Assembly: GCF_024006985.1 (NCBI RefSeq) | Contig: NZ_JAMXIB010000002.1 | Span: 1 to 64,000 of the forward strand | DNA from: Robiginitalea marina | Lineage (GTDB): Bacteria; Bacteroidota; Bacteroidia; Flavobacteriales; Flavobacteriaceae | Length of the DNA: 64,000 nucleotides | Direction of reading: 5' to 3' | Shown here: in pieces, positions 1-7,254 of the stretch | Layout: each line of letters opens with the position of its first letter | Position numbering within the stretch: position 1 is the stretch's first letter | The notes under the pieces: generated by a model | Told to the model about the DNA's origin: nothing | The model's database searches: none | What the model saw: only the letters and a program-made list of their open reading frames with translations | Position numbers and translations under genes: made by a program

Positions 1-95
1 GGCAGGTAAGAATCCTGCCCAATCCAATATTTTATTCGGCCCTGCGGCCTTCCCGCCAAAGGCGGGACGCGATAACCGGGCTACGCTACACCCCG
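1..95 (-). other. tRNA-Pro-like element, 3' end cut by window edge
   Basis: Read on the minus strand from 95, the sequence starts with an acceptor strand CGGGGTG and a D-arm GCGTAGCCCGGTTATCGCG that look like the 5' half of a flavobacterial tRNA-Pro. A possible anticodon arm follows (stem TCCCG/CGGGA, 67-51, loop CCTTTGG), then about 30 unusual bases, then a T-arm-like hairpin (GGCAGG/CCTGCC, 19-1, 7-base loop). The loop has C where tRNAs have U33 and the variable region is far too long, so this is probably a decayed or tRNA-derived repeat rather than a working tRNA. Only about 6 bases of the 3' acceptor strand would lie outside the window. Confidence 0.5.
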
Positions 96-111
96 GGCCG
101 AGCGTTAAGAT

Positions 112-128
112 AACGTCCAGTGGACGTT
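112..128. repeat. Hairpin, 8-bp arms with 1-base centre
   Basis: AACGTCCA and TGGACGTT flank a single G and are followed by TTTT on the plus strand. It may be a small terminator-like hairpin or part of the palindrome cluster beside the tRNA genes. A perfect hairpin with a 1-base loop cannot fold fully, so at least the central pairs would open. Confidence 0.5.
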
Positions 129-133
129 TTTAG

Positions 134-151
134 TCCCGATAGCTATCGGGA
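134..151. repeat. Perfect 18-bp palindrome TCCCGATAGCTATCGGGA
   Basis: The 18 bases are an exact palindrome, directly after the 112-128 hairpin and in gene-free DNA beside tRNA genes. From memory this word recurs as an intergenic palindrome in flavobacterial genomes, often near stable-RNA genes. I noticed it only once here. Bases 152-318 hold nothing I can assign. Confidence 0.6.
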
Positions 152-318
152 AGCCAGCTGGCGCGTGGGCCTCAATAACTCAACTCTCAAACCGGTAATT
201 CCGCCAAAAGCAGAAAACAAGTTTTTAAATCCCGCTGCTGCCCAAGCAACAAAGGGACCCGGCAGAGTTTACCGCGAACAACACCTACCGGTCTGGTTCA
301 GGGCAACGCCGCGCTGTG

Positions 319-345
319 AAAAAAAAACAGCGGACAGGTCCGCTG
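319..345 (-). terminator. Terminator of tRNA-Ser
   Basis: On the minus strand CAGCGGA/TCCGCTG (345-339 and 334-328, 4-base loop) is followed by a run of nine T. It lies 25 bases beyond the 3' end of tRNA-Ser, in the right orientation to end its transcript. Confidence 0.75.
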
Positions 346-369
346 CAGCCTCGCTGGGCGAGGTTTGAG

Positions 370-453
370 CGGAGAGACTGGGACTCGAACCCAGGCGACG
401 GTTACCCGTCGACAGATTAGCAATCTGCTCCGTTACCACTCCGGCACCTCTCC
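370..453 (-). tRNA. tRNA-Ser(GCU)
   Basis: The minus strand folds as a class II tRNA: acceptor stem GGAGAGG with TCTCTCC (one G-U pair) and discriminator G, anticodon loop TGCTAAT in stem CAGAT/CTG, a long variable arm (CGACGG GTAA CCGTCG) as expected for serine, and a T-arm with GGTTCGAGTCC. The anticodon GCU reads AGC and AGU serine codons. No CCA is encoded. A consensus promoter (507-537) lies upstream and a terminator (319-345) downstream, so it is a single-gene unit. Confidence 0.95.
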
Positions 454-506
454 AATTTTTTTCCTGAAAAGAACGTTCCGAAACTACCTCCGGGTTAATG
501 CGGATG

Positions 507-537
507 CAAAGGTAGTTTTTATGGTTTTGGGACGCAA
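507..537 (-). promoter_or_regulatory. Promoter of tRNA-Ser
   Basis: TTG (537-535), 20 bp, then TACCTTTG (514-507), matching the Bacteroidota housekeeping pattern TTG-N19-21-TAnnTTTG. Transcription would start near 500, about 48 bases before the mature tRNA. Confidence 0.7.
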
Positions 538-566
538 CTTTTTACGGAAGTTTTTCCTGCACCCGG

Positions 567-2939
567 CTACCGCATTTCCCTTAAGTCTTTTCGGAACGAG
601 CCCGGCAGGCCATCTGGGGAAAGTGCTTCCACCCTAAACTGCAAATTTTCAGTGTCTTCAGGGATGTCGAAGCGGATTACGGCCTCCCCGTTTTCATCGG
701 TTTGCACCCCGGGGTTCCAGTATACGGTGGAAAGCTCGGTTTTCCGAAGCTTTCGGTTTCGGTTGCGCTCAGCCAGGTAGGATTCGAAATCCAGTTCGGG
801 TTCGTAACCTTTAAAATTAAGCCCCCCTTCCTTCCGGTCCACATAATCCAGGAAATTGCCGCTACGGGTATAGATCAACACCACGCCGGTAGGCGCCTGC
901 ACGCCAAATATGGAGGTTTGCCCCGCATCGATAAGGAATTCAATCCTGAGGATATCCAACGGGGTAAGGTAAACCAGGGGGGAATATTCCGGATCCCCTC
1001 CGGTGCGGATGATCTGCCCGTCCACTACCCAGAGCACTCCTCCCCCGCCCCTTCGCAAATGATACGCCACGGGAATCCCCTCTACGGTGGGCCTTACCTG
1101 GAACCCGGGAATTTTAAGCAACAACAAATCGATGGGCAGGGGTTTTTCAAGGTCCTGATACACGATGTCCCTGGGGTTGGGTTGCACCCCGTAAAGGCTG
1201 GGCACCAACTCGTGTTGCAGCCTGCGTTTATCCTCAACGGTGGCTTCCCTTAGCTTTATGACCCCTGTGGTGTCGTAAGGTACCGGCTGTGTAGCTTCCA
1301 CAACCTCCATTTTCCGCTGGGTTTTCGCATAGCTTTTGCTCTTCGCGGGTTCGGCTATGCCCACTCCTTTGCCGGGTGTTTTTTCCCGGATCGGGACCAC
1401 CTTCACCAACCGTTCTTTCTGGTCGTCACCCCGGGTGCGGAAGACGAGTTGGGTCTCTCCCACCACCTCCAGGCCTTCGAGGTGCAGCACCCCGGCGGCA
1501 TCGGTGGTCACTTCCCGGATGACCAGGGTGGAATCGGAGGTGGCCAGTACCTGTACCCTGGTTTTGGCCAGTAGGTTGTTCTCCAGGTCATAGGCTGTGC
1601 CGTGCAACTCCAGGCTCCGCTGTACCGGATACCTGATTTCACCGGGGAATGCCTTCTCCCGGGCCTCCCCTGTATTGCTTAGTGCTTTCAGGTCGGATAG
1701 AAACCGTTCCCTCCGGTCGCCCGGGTTGCGCGTCGAAAGCCACCCCGGTTGCAAAAAGGCGTCAAGCCCCCACTCCCCAGATACCGCGCCCTTGCGGACA
1801 CCCACGGAGAGGTCGGTTTGCACGGGGGTCCCGTCGGGGGCGGTTACCCGTATTCTGAAGGCGGCCTGCTTTGCAGATCCGTCGGCCGGGCCGATCGGGG
1901 CCACCTCAATGTCCAGTTCCTTCCTTGGATCCAGCCAAACAGAGCGCTCTGCCCACTGCGTCCCGTCGTAATCCCTTAGCCGGAAAGTCATCAGCCCCCG
2001 GGCCAACCCCGCCGTAGGGATTTCGAAGGCCTGGGTGGGTCCGTCCTTGAATTCGAGCACATGGACGAACGGCAACCGTCCATCCTGCTCCCCCTCGAGC
2101 AACAGGGGCTGCGCGCCCATGCCTTCGGTGGCCTCCACCTCGATAAGGAGCTTCTCCGGGGAAAGGTTGTTCATCTTCAGGGCATACCCCCGGGGTTCCA
2201 CCCCGGGCAGTGGAAAAAGTTCCCCGTTGGCCGTTTGGAACTGGTAGGATTTACCCTCCAGGGGACGGAAAATAGCCAGGCCATAGCCATCCGCATAGCC
2301 CTGGACCTTTACCACGGCATCCCCTGTTTCATCGACGATAGCACCTTGCAGGTCATCGGTTGACCGCAATATGAGCCGGTTCGGGAGGCCTGCCAGCAAC
2401 CGGCCCCCTTCGGGGTGGAAGGAGATGCCTTCCGACGGGGGGGGCTCAGGCAAATCAAGGTTTTCCGTAGCCTCCCCTACCCGGATCGGCATCCTGAAAA
2501 ACTGTCCTTCCCCGTAATTCTTCATCCAGCGGGTATACGCCAGGAGCTCGTAGGAGCCCTCACGGAGCTTCCCGGGAAGCCTTAGCACGCCTTCCCCCGT
2601 CCCCTCCCGGATCGGGTGGTACTGGGCCGCGACCAGGGCATTTTCCCTGTCGCGCAGTTCCACACGCAACACCCCGCTGGGGCTGAACCGCCTGCGGGTA
2701 GGGCTGTTGAAAACATAGGCTTTGAAAAAAAGGACATCCCCGGGCAGGGCCTGGTCCCGGTCGGTATGGAGGTAAACCCGCTCCTCCCACCGCGCCAGGG
2801 AATCGGCGATCACCTGGTCCTGGTATGGGAATGCCCCCTGCTCCATAAAGGAAGGCAAAGGGGTCCTGGCCTGGCCCTGGGCAGACAGGGAAAAAATAGC
2901 GAAAAGGGTGAGCGTCGAAAAGAGGGCTGCCTTTACCAT
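567..2939 (-). CDS. Secreted MG2/plug-domain protein
   Basis: This 790-residue protein has a signal peptide (hydrophobic residues about 4-20, then SAQGQA) and so is exported. Near residue 55 is a YLHTDRDQALPGD-type stretch followed by beta-rich sequence, as in the macroglobulin-like MG2 domains of Bacteroidota surface proteins. About residues 600-715 resemble a TonB-receptor plug-like segment (PIDLLLLKIPGFQV, VLWVVDGQII), without a following barrel. The C-terminus (YWNPGVQTDENGEAVIRFD) is A2M-like. Such proteins are often described as TonB-plug or carboxypeptidase-regulatory-like proteins of unknown role, possibly cell-surface assembly or polymer binding. It stands alone, transcribed away from pgpH, with an inverted repeat at 2990-3011 upstream. 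Function is inferred from architecture only. Confidence 0.75.
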   Translation of the reverse strand: MVKAALFSTLTLFAIFSLSAQGQARTPLPSFMEQGAFPYQDQVIADSLARWEERVYLHTDRDQALPGDVLFFKAYVFNSPTRRRFSPSGVLRVELRDRENALVAAQYHPIREGTGEGVLRLPGKLREGSYELLAYTRWMKNYGEGQFFRMPIRVGEATENLDLPEPPPSEGISFHPEGGRLLAGLPNRLILRSTDDLQGAIVDETGDAVVKVQGYADGYGLAIFRPLEGKSYQFQTANGELFPLPGVEPRGYALKMNNLSPEKLLIEVEATEGMGAQPLLLEGEQDGRLPFVHVLEFKDGPTQAFEIPTAGLARGLMTFRLRDYDGTQWAERSVWLDPRKELDIEVAPIGPADGSAKQAAFRIRVTAPDGTPVQTDLSVGVRKGAVSGEWGLDAFLQPGWLSTRNPGDRRERFLSDLKALSNTGEAREKAFPGEIRYPVQRSLELHGTAYDLENNLLAKTRVQVLATSDSTLVIREVTTDAAGVLHLEGLEVVGETQLVFRTRGDDQKERLVKVVPIREKTPGKGVGIAEPAKSKSYAKTQRKMEVVEATQPVPYDTTGVIKLREATVEDKRRLQHELVPSLYGVQPNPRDIVYQDLEKPLPIDLLLLKIPGFQVRPTVEGIPVAYHLRRGGGGVLWVVDGQIIRTGGDPEYSPLVYLTPLDILRIEFLIDAGQTSIFGVQAPTGVVLIYTRSGNFLDYVDRKEGGLNFKGYEPELDFESYLAERNRNRKLRKTELSTVYWNPGVQTDENGEAVIRFDIPEDTENLQFRVEALSPDGLPGSFRKDLREMR

Positions 2940-2989
2940 TTTATCAGCATTTTGCGGTTGTTGATTAAAAGTTAAGGCCGAAACCGCAT

Positions 2990-3011
2990 AATTCCTACAT
3001 TTTTAGGAATT
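2990..3011. promoter_or_regulatory. Inverted repeat upstream of the MG2/plug gene
   Basis: AATTCCTA (2990-2997) and TAGGAATT (3004-3011) are exact inverted arms around a 6-base spacer, about 50 bases before the start codon at 2939. It could be an operator or an mRNA hairpin; no regulator is identifiable. Confidence 0.4.
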
Positions 3012-3085
3012 TATTAGTAAAAACCAGGGGTAGTCCCGAAAAGACCAGCCTCTTCCCCTTGGCGTTCCCCTGAAATAAACCAGAC

Positions 3086-5134
3086 TTATTCCGGGTATTC
3101 CACGCGCAGGTGGTAGATATTGGTTAGGCGTTGTTTGAGGACCTTTTTCACCGTTTCGATGTCCTTGAAGGTAATATCGGCATTCAGGAACTGCCCCGCC
3201 TGCATTTGGCCCCCTACGATGCGGTCCACGAATTCATCGATGATCGGGTAGGTCGGGTTTACCAGGCTTTTGGAGGCCGCCTCCACCGCATCCGACATCA
3301 TCAGGATGGCGGTCTCCCTTGAGAACGGGATGGGGCCGGGATAACGGAATTCCTCTTCCTGAATTCCCTCGGGGTCGGCTTCCCGGGCCTTTTTAAAGAA
3401 ATAGTAGACCAGGGTGGTGCCGTGGTGGGTCCTGATAAAGTCGATAATCCGGTCGGGGAGCTTGTTCTTTCGGGCCATTTCGATCCCTTCCAGGACGTGC
3501 TTTATGATGACCCGGGCGCTGGTTTGGGGGTCCAGGTCGTCGTGGGGGTTGATGTTGGTGGTCTGGTTTTCCGTAAAGAAGGTGGGGTTGTTCATTTTAC
3601 CGATATCGTGGTACAGGGCCCCTACCCTCACCAGCATGGCGTTTGCCCCGATCTCGTTGGCCGCAGCCTCGGCCAGGTTCGCCACCTGCAGGGAATGGTT
3701 GAAGGTCCCCGGGGCCTTGTTCGACAATTCCTTAAGCAACCTGGAATTCGTATCGGAAAGCTCCAGCAGCGACACATCGGAAACCATCCCAAACATCTTT
3801 TCATAGATATAGATCAGGGGCTGGGCGAATAGGGTAATCATGCCGTTGAGCAGGAAGTACCCGAAGGTCACCCACACGATATTGTCCAGGTTGCCCTCGT
3901 GGATCACGTGGAAGGCAAAATACCCCAGGATGTAGATCAGGGTGATCTGGCCCACGGAAATAAAAAGGTTGGCCCGCTTGTACAATTCGGAAACCGTGAG
4001 GATCGTTACAATCCCGGCTACGATCTGCAGGAAAATGTATTCGAAGCTGTTGGGCACTACAAAGCCGAGGATCAGCACGGTCAGTACATGGACAAACAGC
4101 CCCAGGCGGGCATCGAAAAAGGTCTTCAGAATCAGCGGCAGGATACACAGGGGCACCACAAACACCATGGCCTGGTCATATTTGACCACAAGGGTGGTCA
4201 GAAACACCATCACAAGGATATTGAAGAAAATAAAGGTGACGTTAACATTGTTTCGATATACCTCCGGGCGGTACTTTTTCAGGAACAGAAGCAGCATCAT
4301 CAGCACCAGGGCAACCAGCACGGTATAGCCGGCCTGTATGAAATAGGTATTGCGGACCGACCAGAGTTCCGATTCGTATTCTGCCTTCAGGGATTCCAGG
4401 ACCTTCAGGTTTTCCGCTTCCACCACCTCCCCTTTGGCGATGATCAGTTTACCCTCGTCCACGCTGCCCCGTGTAAGGGAAATCCCCGACAACCGGTTTT
4501 GCAATTCCCTTTCCATAAGGCCCTTGTCGAGGACCAGGTTTGGCTTGAGCACCCTGAGCAGGAGGGAACGGTACGCCGCCGCAAAGGGTTCTTCCCGTTT
4601 TTGGGAAACCAGGCGCCCCAGGTAACCTTCCATTTCCCCGGGATGAAGCAGGGTGTGCGCAGGCACCCGGCTGGCCTCATTGTTACGCACCAAATACACT
4701 TCCGTGGATTTGGGAACCGCCCCTTCTTCAAGAAGGCCCCGGCTGTATACGCTGTCGATCATTTCCCGCCCTTTTCGGCCCAGGCGCGCCCATTGGGCCG
4801 GGGAAAATTCAGATTGCGGAAAAAAATTCGGGAACTGCGCCTCGTAATCCTGGTGTACCTCCCGGGCGGTATCGGATTCGTACCGGTAGTAGGGGATCTG
4901 CTCCTGTTCGATCGCCTGCCGCTCTGCGGCAAGTTCTTCAGCCGACTTCCGTATGGAAAAATCGAAAGGGGCGTAGAGGTTCTCGTACTGCCAGGGTTTC
5001 CCTTTCTGGAATTCGTATTTGAACTGCCCGCCCCGTGGGAAGAAAAAAACGATGCATCCAATGGCCGCAAAATACAGGATATACTTGTATATCGTCGCTT
5101 GGGATCGGTACAGGGAATCCAGGGTTTTGGACAT
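3086..5134 (-). CDS. pgpH: 7TM-HD family phosphohydrolase (c-di-AMP phosphodiesterase)
   Basis: The protein (about 682 residues) has one N-terminal membrane helix, a large extracytoplasmic region (about 40-270), a block of roughly seven hydrophobic helices (about 270-460) and a C-terminal HD domain with HDIGK at residues 509-513. This is the PgpH/7TMR-HD architecture, whose characterised members hydrolyse the signal nucleotide c-di-AMP. A further in-frame TTG upstream (5155) is possible, but the TAnnTTTG box at 5153-5160 covers it, so ATG 5134 is preferred. Divergent from the thiolase gene. The substrate is assigned by family; no cyclase is present in the window. Confidence 0.88.
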   Translation of the reverse strand: MSKTLDSLYRSQATIYKYILYFAAIGCIVFFFPRGGQFKYEFQKGKPWQYENLYAPFDFSIRKSAEELAAERQAIEQEQIPYYRYESDTAREVHQDYEAQFPNFFPQSEFSPAQWARLGRKGREMIDSVYSRGLLEEGAVPKSTEVYLVRNNEASRVPAHTLLHPGEMEGYLGRLVSQKREEPFAAAYRSLLLRVLKPNLVLDKGLMERELQNRLSGISLTRGSVDEGKLIIAKGEVVEAENLKVLESLKAEYESELWSVRNTYFIQAGYTVLVALVLMMLLLFLKKYRPEVYRNNVNVTFIFFNILVMVFLTTLVVKYDQAMVFVVPLCILPLILKTFFDARLGLFVHVLTVLILGFVVPNSFEYIFLQIVAGIVTILTVSELYKRANLFISVGQITLIYILGYFAFHVIHEGNLDNIVWVTFGYFLLNGMITLFAQPLIYIYEKMFGMVSDVSLLELSDTNSRLLKELSNKAPGTFNHSLQVANLAEAAANEIGANAMLVRVGALYHDIGKMNNPTFFTENQTTNINPHDDLDPQTSARVIIKHVLEGIEMARKNKLPDRIIDFIRTHHGTTLVYYFFKKAREADPEGIQEEEFRYPGPIPFSRETAILMMSDAVEAASKSLVNPTYPIIDEFVDRIVGGQMQAGQFLNADITFKDIETVKKVLKQRLTNIYHLRVEYPE

Positions 5135-5152
5135 AGGGCCGGCTCTTCGGGT

Positions 5153-5160
5153 CAAAAATA
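5153..5160 (-). promoter_or_regulatory. -7 box of pgpH
   Basis: TATTTTTG on the minus strand matches TAnnTTTG and sits about 20 bases before the ATG at 5134. I found no convincing -33 element at the right distance. Confidence 0.5.
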
Positions 5161-5225
5161 GGAAAATCCCCCGCTATTTGGTGGCCTTTTGCACCACCCG
5201 GCCGGAGCATCCGGGTTTAATTTAG

Positions 5226-5233
5226 TAAATTTG
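5226..5233 (+). promoter_or_regulatory. -7 box of the thiolase gene
   Basis: TAAATTTG matches the Bacteroidota -7 consensus, 20 bases before the ATG at 5254. A -33 TTG at the expected spacing is not evident. Confidence 0.5.
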
Positions 5234-5253
5234 CAACAGAAAAAATCCATCCA

Positions 5254-6429
5254 ATGAAAGAGGTTGTCATCGTGTCCGCCGTCCGGACCCCAATAGGTAG
5301 TTTCATGGGATCCCTCTCCAGCATCCCCGCCCCCAGGCTCGGGGCAGTAGCCATCCGGGGGGCACTCGATAAAATAGGGCTCGACCCTGCAAAGGTGGAA
5401 GAGGTCCTGATGGGCCACGTGGTGCAGGCAGGGGCCGGGCAGGCGCCCGCACGGCAAGCTGCGATCTATGCCGGAATCCCGGATACGGTTCCCTGTACAA
5501 CGGTGAACAAGGTATGCGCCTCAGGCATGAAGGCTGTCATGCAGGCAGCCCAGGCCATCGCCCTGGGTGACCGGGCCATCATGGTCGCCGGGGGCATGGA
5601 AAATATGAGCCTTATTCCCCATTACCTCCACCTGAGGAGCGGACAAAAGTTCGGGCCGGCCACCCTGTTGGACGGGATGCAAAAAGACGGGCTGGTGGAT
5701 GCTTATGACGAGCAGGCCATGGGCGTCTGTGCCGATGCCTGCGCTGCAGAATACCAGTTCAGCCGGGAAGACCAGGATGCCTTTGCCATACAGTCCTACG
5801 AGCGTTCCGCGGCGGCCTGGGAGGGCGGGAAGTTCGCCGACGAGGTGGTGCCCGTGGAAGTCCCCCAGCGACGGGGGGATGCCCTGGTAGTCGCCCGGGA
5901 TGAAGAATACAGGAATGTGCATATGGATAAAATCCCGCAACTCCGGCCTGCGTTCTCAAAGGAAGGCACGGTAACCGCGGCCAATGCGTCCACCATCAAT
6001 GACGGCGCGGCTGCCCTGGTACTGATGAGCGCGGAAAAGGCAAAAGAACTGGGGCTTGAACCCCTGGCGCGTATCCGAAGCTACGCCGATGCCGCTCAGG
6101 AACCCAAATGGTTTACCACGGCCCCTGCCAAAGCCCTCCCCCTGGCCCTCGACAAAGCCGGGGTATCCCTTGGCGACATCGACTATTTTGAGTTCAACGA
6201 GGCCTTCAGTGTAGTCGGGTTGGCAAACATCAAATTACTGGGGCTGACTGACCGCAATGTCAATGTACACGGTGGTGCCGTATCCCTCGGCCACCCCCTG
6301 GGCTGTTCCGGGGCAAGGATCCTGGTCACCCTTATCCATATCCTCCGGCAAAATAATGCCCGCCTGGGGGCCGCCGCCATCTGCAACGGAGGGGGGGGCG
6401 CCTCAGCCATGGTCATCGAAAGGTCCTAA
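5254..6429 (+). CDS. atoB: Acetyl-CoA C-acetyltransferase (thiolase)
   Basis: The 391-residue length and all thiolase landmarks are present: nucleophilic Cys88 in NKVCASGMKAVM, the GGMENMS loop, NEAF, His347 in SLGHPLGCSGAR and Cys377 in CNGGGGASAMVIE. The enzyme condenses two acetyl-CoA to acetoacetyl-CoA or runs the reverse cleavage. The HEAF-type motif appears as NEAF, as in acetoacetyl-CoA thiolases. The next gene starts 18 bases downstream on the same strand, so the two may share a transcript. The exact chain-length preference cannot be read from sequence, hence the symbol is tentative. Confidence 0.9.
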   Translation: MKEVVIVSAVRTPIGSFMGSLSSIPAPRLGAVAIRGALDKIGLDPAKVEEVLMGHVVQAGAGQAPARQAAIYAGIPDTVPCTTVNKVCASGMKAVMQAAQAIALGDRAIMVAGGMENMSLIPHYLHLRSGQKFGPATLLDGMQKDGLVDAYDEQAMGVCADACAAEYQFSREDQDAFAIQSYERSAAAWEGGKFADEVVPVEVPQRRGDALVVARDEEYRNVHMDKIPQLRPAFSKEGTVTAANASTINDGAAALVLMSAEKAKELGLEPLARIRSYADAAQEPKWFTTAPAKALPLALDKAGVSLGDIDYFEFNEAFSVVGLANIKLLGLTDRNVNVHGGAVSLGHPLGCSGARILVTLIHILRQNNARLGAAAICNGGGGASAMVIERS

Positions 6430-6447
6430 ACCCCGCGAGCAGAAGGA

Positions 6448-7206
6448 ATGCAATACGGTATTTGTTCCCTGAGCCTACTTCCTGTCCACGAAACCGCGGA
6501 CGGCCATAGCGGCCTGGTGACCCAATTGCTGTACGGGGAGCTGTTTTGCCTGTTGGAATCCCGAAAGCACTGGAGCCGCATCAGGACACAGGCCGACCAA
6601 ACCGAAGGATGGGTGCGCAACAGCCAGGTCCACTCCCTGGAGGAAGCCGCCTACCGCGCTTTGGAACAGGAGTCGGGCGGCGGGTGCGCCGCAGACCTGG
6701 TGTCGCACATCTGTACCGTTGACGGGGTACTGCTTGCCGTCCCCCTGGGGGCTAGCGTCAGGCATGCCGCACACCTCGGCCATTCGCATGAAGGAGCCGT
6801 ATTTCCCCAACAGGGGGCCGGGAAGGAGGCCCTGGTCGAAACAGCCCTCCTGTACCTGGGTACCCCGGAAATGCAGGGGGGGCGTTCCCCGTTTGGGATT
6901 GATGCCGGGGGCCTGAGCCAGATGGTTTACCGCAGCCAGGGCCTGTTGCTGAAACGAAACCCGAACCAGCAAGCCACCCAGGGGGTTCCCCTGAGCTTTA
7001 TCGAAGAAAGCGACCCGGGAGACCTCGCGTTCTTCGACGGACCCGATGGGGTGATCAACCATGTGGGGATCATCATGAAGGACAACTACATCATCCATTG
7101 CGACGGGGAGGTCCGCATCGACCGGATCGACCACACGGGCATCTTCAACACCAGCCTTAGGCGCTACACCCATCCGCTGAGGGTCATCAAGAAAATCGCA
7201 GAATAA
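6448..7206 (+). CDS. NlpC/P60 (C40) fold protein lacking the catalytic Cys
   Basis: The C-terminal half (about 125-252) follows the NlpC/P60 endopeptidase pattern: FGIDxGGLSQMVY, NPNQQATQG, DPGDLAFF, HVGIIM (His205), IIHCDGEVRID and a terminal YTHPLRVIKKI. The N-terminal half looks like two SH3b-like segments, as in gamma-D-glutamyl-diamino-acid peptidases that cut peptidoglycan stem peptides. In active homologues the motif is DCSG; here it reads Asp-Ala-Gly-Gly with Ala153 in place of the nucleophilic Cys. The usual YxWGG motif just before is also changed (EMQGG). The fold is intact and there is no frameshift, so this is probably a pseudoenzyme that still binds cell-wall peptides. No signal peptide is visible. 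ATG start chosen 18 bases after the thiolase stop. Confidence 0.8.
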   Translation: MQYGICSLSLLPVHETADGHSGLVTQLLYGELFCLLESRKHWSRIRTQADQTEGWVRNSQVHSLEEAAYRALEQESGGGCAADLVSHICTVDGVLLAVPLGASVRHAAHLGHSHEGAVFPQQGAGKEALVETALLYLGTPEMQGGRSPFGIDAGGLSQMVYRSQGLLLKRNPNQQATQGVPLSFIEESDPGDLAFFDGPDGVINHVGIIMKDNYIIHCDGEVRIDRIDHTGIFNTSLRRYTHPLRVIKKIAE

Positions 7207-7231
7207 AAAAAGCCCCGGGGGTAACCGGGGC
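7205..7231 (-). terminator. Terminator of the gyrA-TPR transcript
   Basis: GCCCCGG/CCGGGGC (7231-7225 and 7218-7212) with a 6-base loop is followed on the minus strand by seven T. It sits between two convergent genes and overlaps the end of the plus-strand one; on the plus strand the T run is weak. Confidence 0.75.
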
Positions 7232-7254
7232 CTCATTTCATCAGGTGCCTGGAC

